Of a stretch of DNA of 50,615 nucleotides, positions 16,924 through 25,170 are shown piece after piece. The stretch comes from JBEGQX01 sp041180805 (GTDB lineage: Bacteria > Planctomycetota > Planctomycetia > Gemmatales > Gemmataceae). Numbering within the stretch: position 1 is the stretch's first letter; each line of letters opens with the position of its first letter. Below the pieces are notes generated by a model that saw only the letters and a program-made list of their open reading frames with translations, was not told where the DNA came from and searched no databases. The stretch spans positions 1 through 50,615 of the forward strand of contig JBEGQX010000150.1 in assembly GCA_041180805.1 (NCBI GenBank), read 5' to 3'. The translations under genes were made by a program, and so were the position numbers.

Positions 16924-18795
16924 CTAGGAAACCTTGAACCTTGAAACCGTGCTTTGCAGGTTGGAAGCAAGTGCCCCCAATTCCTCGGCACTGCTGGCAA
17001 GTTCCTCGGCACTTGAAGCGTTATCCTCGATACTCTTGTAGAAATTCTGGATGGCGACCATCATCTGGCTGGTGCTGCTGGATTGCGATTCGGTTGCCTC
17101 GGCAATCTTGGTGATACCCTCGGCCGCGGTGGTCACGCTGTTCACAATGGAGACAAGCGATTCACCAGCCTTGGCGGATAGCTGGGCTCCCTCGGTAACA
17201 CGCTTGGAAGATTCCTTGATCAGTTGGGCAATTTCCTTGGCTGCCTGGCTCGATCTTTCCGCAAGCTTGCGAACCTCGTCGGCAACCACGGCAAATCCAA
17301 GACCATGTTCGCCTGCACGGGCCGCTTCAATCGCGGCATTCAGCGCAAGCAGGTTGGTCTGGCTGGCAATTTCACCAATCACCTGAATGATGTCGAAAAT
17401 CTGTTCGCTGGACTTCTCAATCAGGTGCATGGAAGCAACTGCCTTTTCCACCGTTTCCCTGCCGGACTTGGCAAGAGTGGATGCCTCGCTGGATTGAGCC
17501 CTGCACTGGTTTGCGTTACTGGAAATTTGTTTTACAGTAAGGTTCAACTGCTCTGCGGCGGCATTCATTTCCTGAATGGTTACCGTCTGAGTCTGGGTTC
17601 TCTGGCTCATGGAAGCGGAACTTTCGGCAATCAGCTTGCTGCCTTCAGACTGTTGATTGATCGCCTCTATCACACTTCCCAGCACACTGCGCAACTGACT
17701 TAAGAATGCCTTGAGGCCCTTGCCCATCTGGCCGATGGCATCATCACCGGAAACAGTGACTTCCGCGGTAAGGTTTCCCGCCTCGGCAGCGTTCACAGTA
17801 TCCAGCAGGGAATTAACCTGGCTTTGAAGGTATGCCGCCTGTTCCCTTTCGCGTTCCTGCGCATCCTTGAGATTTTTCTCATTCTCAAGGCGTTCGGTAA
17901 CAATATCCCAGTTTACCATGGCACCGACATAGTTCTTGTTGTGGTCGTAAATAGCGCTGGCATTCAAATCCAACTTCTCCGGGCCAACCTGGATGATGGT
18001 CCTGTGGGGGAGATTCTTGGGGTTACTTAACAACTTGCGCTGGTGTTCAGGGGCCTTGTGGAACAAATCCACCGATTTGCCGATCATGTCGGAAACCTTG
18101 ATGGGCATATATTTTTCAAGCCTTGCGAGCGTTCTTGCGGATGCGGGGTTGATGTAGCGGATGTTGAAATCCATATCGGTATACATCACATTGATGGGAA
18201 GATTTTCAACCATGTTGAAAATACGGGCCATTTCCGCGGCTTTGGCCTCACGACCCTGCATTTCAATCACCAGTTTTAAGAATTCCTCAAGCAACTGATC
18301 CTTGGCGGAATTATGGTCCAATGAAGCGGCTGAAAATAACAGGAACACACCTGCTGTTTTACCATCCAAAACCAACTGGCGTGCCACGGCAATTTTCATC
18401 CCTGCGGAAGACATTGCACGGGATAATGGGCAGTCTGAAGATTCCAAATTCTCAATCACCAGGGTTCCAGTCTGCCTGCTTGCGCGGCTGGCAAGACTTC
18501 CATCCTTGAGAATCATGGATTTGACCGCGGCGTCAAGTTCCTGCCCATTGGCACATGAATCCAAAGCAAGGCTGAACTGCTGGTCCTTGGCATGAAAGGC
18601 CCAGTAGGTGGCAAACGTGAAACCTATGGCATTATTCAAACCTGGCAGCGCTATCGCATTGATTTGGGTTCCATCATGGGCCTGGTTCAGTGCCTTGGAA
18701 AACCTGGCGTAAGCCTGGGCGTTTTCTGGAAAATCAAAAAGGTCACCCATGGTTGTTGCCTTGGAAGCGGAAGAGGTTCTTCTTTGACGAGCCAT
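16924..18795 (-). CDS. Soluble methyl-accepting chemotaxis protein with PAS domain
   Basis: 623 residues and no transmembrane segment, so this receptor should sit in the cytoplasm. Residues 20-180 resemble a GAF-like sensor (weak), about 195-305 a PAS domain (NLPINVMYTDMDFNIRYINP, then YVGAMVNWDIVTERL), and 310-370 a helical linker. The signalling domain (370-623) carries the highly conserved hairpin tip: EIASQTNLLALNAAIEAARA and FAVVADEVRKLAERS. Glu/Gln-rich heptads on either side are likely methylation sites for CheR/CheB and CheD. The protein lies between cheW and cheR, as expected for its partner complex. It may sense redox state or a ligand inside the cell. Confidence 0.93.
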   Translation of the reverse strand: MARQRRTSSASKATTMGDLFDFPENAQAYARFSKALNQAHDGTQINAIALPGLNNAIGFTFATYWAFHAKDQQFSLALDSCANGQELDAAVKSMILKDGSLASRASRQTGTLVIENLESSDCPLSRAMSSAGMKIAVARQLVLDGKTAGVFLLFSAASLDHNSAKDQLLEEFLKLVIEMQGREAKAAEMARIFNMVENLPINVMYTDMDFNIRYINPASARTLARLEKYMPIKVSDMIGKSVDLFHKAPEHQRKLLSNPKNLPHRTIIQVGPEKLDLNASAIYDHNKNYVGAMVNWDIVTERLENEKNLKDAQEREREQAAYLQSQVNSLLDTVNAAEAGNLTAEVTVSGDDAIGQMGKGLKAFLSQLRSVLGSVIEAINQQSEGSKLIAESSASMSQRTQTQTVTIQEMNAAAEQLNLTVKQISSNANQCRAQSSEASTLAKSGRETVEKAVASMHLIEKSSEQIFDIIQVIGEIASQTNLLALNAAIEAARAGEHGLGFAVVADEVRKLAERSSQAAKEIAQLIKESSKRVTEGAQLSAKAGESLVSIVNSVTTAAEGITKIAEATESQSSSTSQMMVAIQNFYKSIEDNASSAEELASSAEELGALASNLQSTVSRFKVS

Positions 18796-18869
18796 CGCAA
18801 ACTATCCTTTTGAATGAACCGTCCTGGTATTGCCAGTCGCAGCTTCAATTCTGCAACAAGAGAGATTTT

Positions 18870-19364
18870 TCAGCCTTGTTTTAAGGCCTCGTTCACATTG
18901 CTAGATTGCATCATTTTCTCGATATCAAGCAGAATCAAGAGATGATCATTTTCCTTGGTAAGACCCGCAATATGGTTGGAAGTGCCCATCGCTATCGCAG
19001 ATTCAGGGGATTGCACTTCGTTGGGATTGATTTTTTTCACCTGGGTGACATTATCCACGATCAGGCCAACAGTTTTCTTCTGCACATGAACCACCACCAC
19101 GCGGGTGTCCTGGTTAATCTCCCGGTTTTGCATACCAAGGATAATTCGAAGATTAAGGATGGGAATGATGTTGCCACGAAGGTTTGTCACCCCCTCCACA
19201 AACGCGGGCACCTGAGGCAGGCGGGTAACACCATTATAAAGCACTATCTCCTGGATCTTTTCGATCGGGATTGCGTATTCTTGTTCATCCAAAATAAAAC
19301 CAACATATTGCTGGTACTTCTGGGCGGCTTCCCTTCGTTCTTTTCTGGAATCCTCTCCAAGCAT
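18870..19364 (-). CDS. cheW: Chemotaxis coupling protein CheW
   Basis: 164 residues with the CheW fold: YVGFILDEQEYAIPIEKIQEI, GVTNLRGNIIPILNLR, and a C-terminal ILLDIEKM. It links receptors to CheA in the signalling array. The start at ATG 19364 has no clear Shine-Dalgarno site. The 268 bases upstream (19365-19632) between this start and the kinase-receiver gene hold no gene that I can support and could contain an internal promoter, although I see no convincing one. Confidence 0.94.
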   Translation of the reverse strand: MLGEDSRKERREAAQKYQQYVGFILDEQEYAIPIEKIQEIVLYNGVTRLPQVPAFVEGVTNLRGNIIPILNLRIILGMQNREINQDTRVVVVHVQKKTVGLIVDNVTQVKKINPNEVQSPESAIAMGTSNHIAGLTKENDHLLILLDIEKMMQSSNVNEALKQG

Positions 19365-19632
19365 GGAAATACTGCCGGACTGAATTTGCGAAGACTTGGT
19401 TTGAATGGATGTTATAAACTAGATCACTCCGGAATAAATCCCTTGCGTAACGCGGATTAAAGGGCTGTGAGCAAACAGGACCAATACTCCATGTCCAAAT
19501 CCCTATGTAGCAATCCCTGAAAACCGTCAAACCTCAGGCCAAGAACTTTCCAACCACCATGCACCTTTGACACCAAAATCAATGCTGCATGCTCATTAAG
19601 GTGCTTTTGGCTCAATTCCTTTGAAATACCAA

Positions 19633-21210
19633 TCAAGTTGGAAGTCGCTTCAGAATCGTTCTAATCTCAAGTAGCGAATCCGAACCATCGCCCAAAACGG
19701 AATCTCTTCCAAACGACTTTAAAGCCGCTTGGGTTTGTCCCAAACCGATCAACTCATCCGCAAATGGCCCCGTAAAACAAACCTTTCGATTTATTTTACC
19801 CATTTTTTCCATATACCCTAGGGGAGCATAATTCACAATGAGCCGAAGAACTACAGGAAAAATCGTTTTAATTGACTTTTTGTTAACTATTCCTCCCGCA
19901 TATTCGTTATCTTCTTTCAAAACATCCACCAAGCTTTTGGAGGCAGACACCAATACGCCGTAGGTTTTCTCGGTTATTGGAGTTTTTTTAAGCTTTTTCA
20001 AAAACTCCACCCCGGTCATTTCTGGCAGAGTGTAATCAGCAAACACCAACTGAGGCACAGACATAACTGCCAGTTCCAAACCTTGCTTGGCGGAAGTTGC
20101 CAACCGGGTATCCAATCCTTCGTGACTGATGGAATCCAAAATCATGGAACCCACTAACTTGGATGGTTCCACCAACAAAGCCAAATTCTTTATTTCTCCG
20201 GACGATTCATAGGAAGCACCTTTGGTGCCAGCAAGTTCATGGTATTTCATGATATCACGGATAGACTTGGCCAAAGACTGGGCATTGGGAAACCTTAAAG
20301 CCGGGTCCTTGGACATGCACCTACGCACAATTTCACAAACATCCCTTGGGATTTCAGGAACCAGTAAAGATGGATCAGGAACCGGCTTGGTGGTATGTGC
20401 AATCATGAGCTCCATAACTGTCTTGGCATCCGGGTAGGGGAATTTTCTACAAAGCAGCGCATAGAGGGTGGCACCAAGGTTATAAATATCTGACCTTGGA
20501 GTAATGTTGTAACCATCAAACTGTTCCGGGCTCATATACTGCGGCGTTCCAACAATCACCTGATTTGCTGAATTCTTGAAAACCTCCTCGGGATCTTGAA
20601 GAAGGGAACTACTAAGACCAAAATCAGCAATCTTTATAACCCCGTCGTCCGCAAGCATGAGGTTTTCTGGCTTGATATCCCTGTGAATCAAACCAGCCGC
20701 ATGGGCAGCGGCCAACCCATCGGCGGCCTGGGCTATCATCCCCAGGGTCTCAAACCATCCGGGCTTCCGCTTTCTGATAAGCTCGGAAACACTTCCCTGC
20801 CCGGCGTATTCCATCGCAATAAAGTACATATCATTTGCGACATTGATTTCATGGATGGAAATAACATTAGGATGGTTCAACCTGGCAACCGCCCTGGCTT
20901 CACCAAAAAATGAATCCAAGTCATCTCTATTTAAACCCGAAGTCTTTTTAAGCAGCTTGATTGCGACATTTCTTTGCAGTAATGGGTCATGGGCCAGATA
21001 GACCTCCCCCATGCCTCCTTCACCAAGCTTACGGAGAATGTGGTATTTACCCAGGGAACTTCCGGGTGCAAGCTCAATGGCTTTTTCCCTTTTAAAACCC
21101 GGTGTCTCGGAGTACTTGGAATTTAAATACAGTTCGGTATGCGCGGCTTCCCCTTGGGGTTCGCCTTCATGGTGCTGCAAAACTTTCTGCTGTTTTTTAT
21201 CCTGGGTCAT
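19633..21210 (-). CDS. Ser/Thr protein kinase fused to a CheY-like receiver domain
   Basis: 525 residues from ATG 21210, which overlaps the cheB stop (ATGA). Residues 55-320 form a Hanks-type kinase: glycine loop LGEGGMGEVY, Lys85, HRDIKPEN with Asp178, DFG at 196-198, and GTPQYMSPEQ. Residues about 342-455 are a receiver: VEPSKL, phosphoacceptor Asp392 in VFADYTLPEMTG, then SAS and Lys near 444. The first acidic pair of a normal receiver reads as VEPS here, so phosphorylation is possible but not certain. The tail (455-525) is not recognised. The gene lies inside the chemotaxis run, suggesting that CheA could control this kinase or that the kinase modifies Che proteins. Confidence 0.88.
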   Translation of the reverse strand: MTQDKKQQKVLQHHEGEPQGEAAHTELYLNSKYSETPGFKREKAIELAPGSSLGKYHILRKLGEGGMGEVYLAHDPLLQRNVAIKLLKKTSGLNRDDLDSFFGEARAVARLNHPNVISIHEINVANDMYFIAMEYAGQGSVSELIRKRKPGWFETLGMIAQAADGLAAAHAAGLIHRDIKPENLMLADDGVIKIADFGLSSSLLQDPEEVFKNSANQVIVGTPQYMSPEQFDGYNITPRSDIYNLGATLYALLCRKFPYPDAKTVMELMIAHTTKPVPDPSLLVPEIPRDVCEIVRRCMSKDPALRFPNAQSLAKSIRDIMKYHELAGTKGASYESSGEIKNLALLVEPSKLVGSMILDSISHEGLDTRLATSAKQGLELAVMSVPQLVFADYTLPEMTGVEFLKKLKKTPITEKTYGVLVSASKSLVDVLKEDNEYAGGIVNKKSIKTIFPVVLRLIVNYAPLGYMEKMGKINRKVCFTGPFADELIGLGQTQAALKSFGRDSVLGDGSDSLLEIRTILKRLPT

Positions 21211-22271
21211 GAATTTAGACCCTGACTGTCCAGGCTTAAATCCATGATGGATCTTGCCATTTCCTGAAGTGAAAGTGCTGCCTGGGAAATTCCCGCTTCC
21301 GCGACCGCCTTGGGCATGCCATACACCGCACAACTGGAAGGTTCCTGCGAAAGCACCAACCCACCTTTCTCGCGAATGGCTTTGGCACCCAGCATGCCAT
21401 CCTGCCCCATGCCGGTAAGAATGGAAACCAGTGTTCTTTTTCCAAACACATTTGCCATGGATCTAAAAAGCACATCCGCGGCAGGTCTGCAGAAATTTTC
21501 CTGTGCTTCGTGGTTTAATCCCAGAACTGGCAGCCCACCAGATGATTGCACAGTCATATGGTAATCACCGGGGGCAATATAAATTTCCGAAGGCCGGATC
21601 ACCATTCCATTGGTTGCTTCAACAACCTTCCTACCAGGAATTAATTCATTAAGCCGGGCCGCAAATCGTGTGGTAAAAACCGGTGGCATGTGAATAACCA
21701 CCAGAATGGGTGTTTTGAATTCAGGCTTTAGATGCTTTAACATGTTTTCCAAGGCAGGCGGACCACCCGTGGATGCCGCGATACCCACGGCGGCTACTTT
21801 TTGGGGAGCAGGAAGATTTAATGGGCGTGTTTCAGAAATGCGGGGATGGCTGGAAAATTCCTGTTGTTTCAAAAGAGCATTCAGCTTGTGGAATATATCC
21901 TCTTCAAACTGTTCCCATGTGATCTGTTTACTACCTTCCACCCTGGGTTTGGTAATGTAATCCATGGCCCCAAGAGCAAGGGCTTCCAAGGTAACCTCGG
22001 CACCCTCCGCAGAAAGGGAAGAACAAATAACCACTCGTGTTTTGGGATTTTTTTTGCGAATCAGCTTCAGGGCTTCCAGCCCTTCCATAATCGGCATTAC
22101 CAAGTCCAGAAAAACATAATCATGATTACCCTGGGCAACCTTGGCAACACACTCCACACCATCCTTAGCCGAATCCAGCGTCAGCTCTGGAAAAGCTTCG
22201 GAGATCTTCGTGCGAAGGAAATGCCTCATGACAGCGGAATCATCAACGATTAGTAATGATTTCTTGCTCAC
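21207..22271 (-). CDS. cheB: CheB protein-glutamate methylesterase/response regulator
   Basis: 354 residues. The N-terminal receiver has VDDS, phospho-Asp56 (FLDLVMPIMEG) and DYITKP; the C-terminal CheB esterase has Ser167 in GIAASTGGP, His194 in VVIHMPP and Asp291 in TGMGQDG, so both halves look active. It removes methyl groups from the receptor and so counteracts CheR. It shares an ATGA overlap with the downstream kinase-receiver gene, and lies 67 bases after the membrane Ser/Thr kinase. Confidence 0.96.
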   Translation of the reverse strand: MSKKSLLIVDDSAVMRHFLRTKISEAFPELTLDSAKDGVECVAKVAQGNHDYVFLDLVMPIMEGLEALKLIRKKNPKTRVVICSSLSAEGAEVTLEALALGAMDYITKPRVEGSKQITWEQFEEDIFHKLNALLKQQEFSSHPRISETRPLNLPAPQKVAAVGIAASTGGPPALENMLKHLKPEFKTPILVVIHMPPVFTTRFAARLNELIPGRKVVEATNGMVIRPSEIYIAPGDYHMTVQSSGGLPVLGLNHEAQENFCRPAADVLFRSMANVFGKRTLVSILTGMGQDGMLGAKAIREKGGLVLSQEPSSCAVYGMPKAVAEAGISQAALSLQEMARSIMDLSLDSQGLNS

Positions 22272-22338
22272 GATTGCCTCTGTAATGATCCGATTTCAAT
22301 AAACGTATTTTATTAAAATGGACAACGAGGTCCCATAA

Positions 22339-23730
22339 TCATGTTGTTCTTTTCTTCCAAGGGGCAACCAATTGACTTATCCATATGGCGCCTAGAACCG
22401 GCACTCCCCATTGCAATTCCCTTATATGAATCGCCATTCCGACTAATACCACCCAGCCAAATGCCTTCAAGGTGGCAAGCGGGTTGATTCTTGCCCGCCT
22501 TCGTTTGCCAAGGACATTTGCCCAATCTGGAACCAGCATTGCCGCCATGTACCAGGCAGGGATGATATTTAATTCTTTGGCAGAAATAATTCCGGGTAAA
22601 CTTTCTTGAAAGACAAATCCAGCTACCAGCCCCACACCCATCATGATTGCCTTTTTCACCAAGTTGGAAGCTTTTTTGTACCACTTTGCGGTTCCAACAA
22701 AAACCAAGGTGGACGAATACAGACTGGTCAAAATGATCGTAATAATCATGATTTTGCCGTAAGAATCCACCACCTGAAGAATCCTCAGCCCAAACACCCA
22801 GATAAGGCTACCCAATGTGCTGAAAAAAAGGACCAGGGGTACTTCGTATTTTATTCTTGTGCCAACCTTTAACGCGGGTATGGGACCAGTCACGCTGGCA
22901 GGCGCCATCAATTGCTGAACTGTGACTGCTGAACCAAAAACACCTTTAAATTCCTCAAGCATGGCCTGAACACTTTCGTAGCGGCCATTCTTGTCCTGAG
23001 CCAGTGCCTTTTTTAATATGGGATGAAATCGGGCATCCAACACACGCGAAAGGTCGGGTGTTGATTGCATTTGCTTTCGCAATATCTCCACCAGGTCTTC
23101 TCCGTCATAGGGAAGACAACCGGAGAGCATCTCATACAAGATCACCCCCAGCGCGTAAATATCCACATTCTTGTCATATCTGCCAGAGGCTATCTCTGGA
23201 GCCATGTACTGGCAGGTGCCGATCCTCTCGGTGTGCCCGCGGTGCAAACCGGCACCAATCGATTTGCTAAGCCCGTAATCTCCCACCTTGACAATGGAGT
23301 TCTCCAGAAAAACATTACCAGGTTTCAAGTCACGGTGAACAATACCATGTTCATGAAGATGCCTGATGGCTTCGGCCATGGAGATAAAACATTCCCGCAC
23401 CAGTTCCAAAGGCATGCCGCGCTTGTGCCTGGCAATCAGCGAGGCAAGTGTTTCCCCAAACATATATTCCATCACCACCCAGGTATCATCCCGGGAATCC
23501 ACCCGAAGATCATAAAGGGTGACCAAGTTCGGGTGTTTCAAATTCAAAACAGCCAGCGCCCCCCTGCGTTCCACCTCGCGGTCATTTGAATTGCGTATCC
23601 ACTTAAGGGCGGCAATCTTGCCCCCGTCACTTACAGCAAGATATACCTCGCCGAAGCCACCGATACCCACACCCCGCTTGATGGTAAAACCTTCCAGGGG
23701 CCGATCACCACATTGAAAATTGAAGGACAT
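22339..23730 (-). CDS. Membrane-anchored Ser/Thr protein kinase
   Basis: 463 residues from the ATG at 23730, chosen because GAGG lies 6 bases upstream; a GTG at 23742 is also in frame. Kinase domain about 15-265: GIGGFGEVY, Lys43, HRDLKPGNV with Asp134, a DYG in place of DFG (151-153), and GTCQYMAPE. Residues about 296-463 contain five or six hydrophobic segments (VPLVLFFSTLGSLIWVFG, IMMGVGLVAGFVF and others). There is no obvious extracellular sensor domain. DYG is a tolerated variant, so activity is likely. It starts 8 bases after the FHA-like protein gene. Confidence 0.87.
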   Translation of the reverse strand: MSFNFQCGDRPLEGFTIKRGVGIGGFGEVYLAVSDGGKIAALKWIRNSNDREVERRGALAVLNLKHPNLVTLYDLRVDSRDDTWVVMEYMFGETLASLIARHKRGMPLELVRECFISMAEAIRHLHEHGIVHRDLKPGNVFLENSIVKVGDYGLSKSIGAGLHRGHTERIGTCQYMAPEIASGRYDKNVDIYALGVILYEMLSGCLPYDGEDLVEILRKQMQSTPDLSRVLDARFHPILKKALAQDKNGRYESVQAMLEEFKGVFGSAVTVQQLMAPASVTGPIPALKVGTRIKYEVPLVLFFSTLGSLIWVFGLRILQVVDSYGKIMIITIILTSLYSSTLVFVGTAKWYKKASNLVKKAIMMGVGLVAGFVFQESLPGIISAKELNIIPAWYMAAMLVPDWANVLGKRRRARINPLATLKAFGWVVLVGMAIHIRELQWGVPVLGAIWISQLVAPWKKRTT

Positions 23731-23738
23731 GAAAGACC

Positions 23739-25109
23739 TCACGGGCGATATGTGGAAGCAGCCGGTTCAATACTGAAGGAGATGGACCCTGCGATAACCG
23801 AGGCTTCCTCGGGAATTGGGTGCGGCCCGGTGACTTTTTTGCCAGCAACAATCAAGGGGCTTTCAGAACGGATACTAAGGCCGTTTCGACTTCGGAAAAT
23901 GATAACCGGCTTTGCCAACCCGGGCACAAGGATATGTGCGGGGGCCTCACGACCAAGCGAAAGGGTTTGCCCCATGAGAACCACCCCATCCACCGGCGCG
24001 GTGGGACGGTGAAAGCTTAACGGTCGAACCAAGGCAGTCAGCGACCCTTGCAAAGGCAGGCTAAAAAGCACCCTGCAACTGTTCCCCAGGGTTATTTCCT
24101 CATCTCCCTTGAGAATCATCGGTTGATCCACCACTACTTCGTTCACTTTACAGGGAAGCTGGGCTTCCAGGGTAAAGCGCTCACCACCACGCTGAAAAAC
24201 ACAATGCACCCTGCCAATATCTGCCATCCATGGAACCGAAGCGGATGCCTGGTGCCCCGCATAACCAATGCTGACGCGGTCATCGGTAATCACCAAATAA
24301 CCGCCGACACCATCAATCCAAAGGTAGAAGGGTTCATGAAACCACGGAAGAGCCGGCTCGCGCTTTTGCAAGCCCCGGGCCACCTGTTCGCTGTTTTCAT
24401 CCGCGGAACCAGCAGAAACTTTGGCCAGCGCAAACTTACGGAAGCGCAATGTCTCCGGGTGCCTGGGAGAGATTGCCAGGAGTTTGTTTCCCAATTCCAG
24501 AATTTTGGCATCGTCTTTCAACGATACCGCCTTGTAAAGTTCCCCCTGCAGGTTTTCAAAATCCTGCATCTTGATTTGAACCGATTCTTTTTCCCGCCTT
24601 ACTCCCTGTTCATCGCCTGGCAGCCTTCTTTCCACTCTTTGCAACATGGCGAGTGAATTCTGGAATTCACCCAAGTTGGCAAGATCCCTGGATTCCAACC
24701 AGGTCAGGCAGGTGGTGACCAGCAAATCCAGATCAGAGGAAGCCCCCCCTCGGTCCCTTAACCTGGCCAGAATTTCCTCGCATCTTTTGGGGTCACCTTC
24801 CCTGAGACAACCCCTGGCGTTGGCAATCATCAGGCGGGTTAGCTTTTGGCGCAATTTTTCAATGACCGGGTCATCGATCGCCAGACTTTCAGCATTTAAA
24901 AGGTCAGCCCAAGCTTCATCGGAATTATCATTATTCAGGTGCCTGTCCGCCCGGTGTGCCAGCGAACGGAGAATTTTCACCCCCAACTCGCGTGACTTGG
25001 GCAGTTTCAAAGGCCGAAATGGCAACAGCATGCGGAACGCATCATCCAACTGCCCGCCTTCAAAGGTGGATTTTACCTTCAACAGTTGAGCCTCGTTGGT
25101 GCTGGCCAT
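23739..25109 (-). CDS. Protein with helical repeats and two FHA-like domains
   Basis: 456 residues, no signal peptide. Residues 1-235 are helix-rich with TPR-like pairs (GGQLDDAFRMLLPFRPL, DSAKILELGNKLLAIS). Residues about 270-352 (VSIGYAG, HCVFQRGGERFTLEA, ILKGDEEITLGNSCRVLF) and about 375-450 (LSLGREAPAHILVPG, LIVAGKKV) resemble forkhead-associated domains, which bind phosphothreonine peptides. The second lacks clear HxN-type ligands and may only be a fold relative. It lies directly upstream of the membrane kinase, so it may be the kinase's substrate or docking partner. FHA assignment is moderate; repeats are inferred from pattern. Confidence 0.65.
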   Translation of the reverse strand: MASTNEAQLLKVKSTFEGGQLDDAFRMLLPFRPLKLPKSRELGVKILRSLAHRADRHLNNDNSDEAWADLLNAESLAIDDPVIEKLRQKLTRLMIANARGCLREGDPKRCEEILARLRDRGGASSDLDLLVTTCLTWLESRDLANLGEFQNSLAMLQRVERRLPGDEQGVRREKESVQIKMQDFENLQGELYKAVSLKDDAKILELGNKLLAISPRHPETLRFRKFALAKVSAGSADENSEQVARGLQKREPALPWFHEPFYLWIDGVGGYLVITDDRVSIGYAGHQASASVPWMADIGRVHCVFQRGGERFTLEAQLPCKVNEVVVDQPMILKGDEEITLGNSCRVLFSLPLQGSLTALVRPLSFHRPTAPVDGVVLMGQTLSLGREAPAHILVPGLAKPVIIFRSRNGLSIRSESPLIVAGKKVTGPHPIPEEASVIAGSISFSIEPAASTYRP

Positions 25110-25170
25110 AAGAATGGTTCACTTTTTGCCAATAAGTTTCGCAAAAGGAGAATAAACCCTTCGAACCATT

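Noticed and set aside
19365..19632. Small gene between cheW and the kinase-receiver gene
   Set aside because: The short frame here overlaps cheW and shows no ribosome site or protein-like composition.
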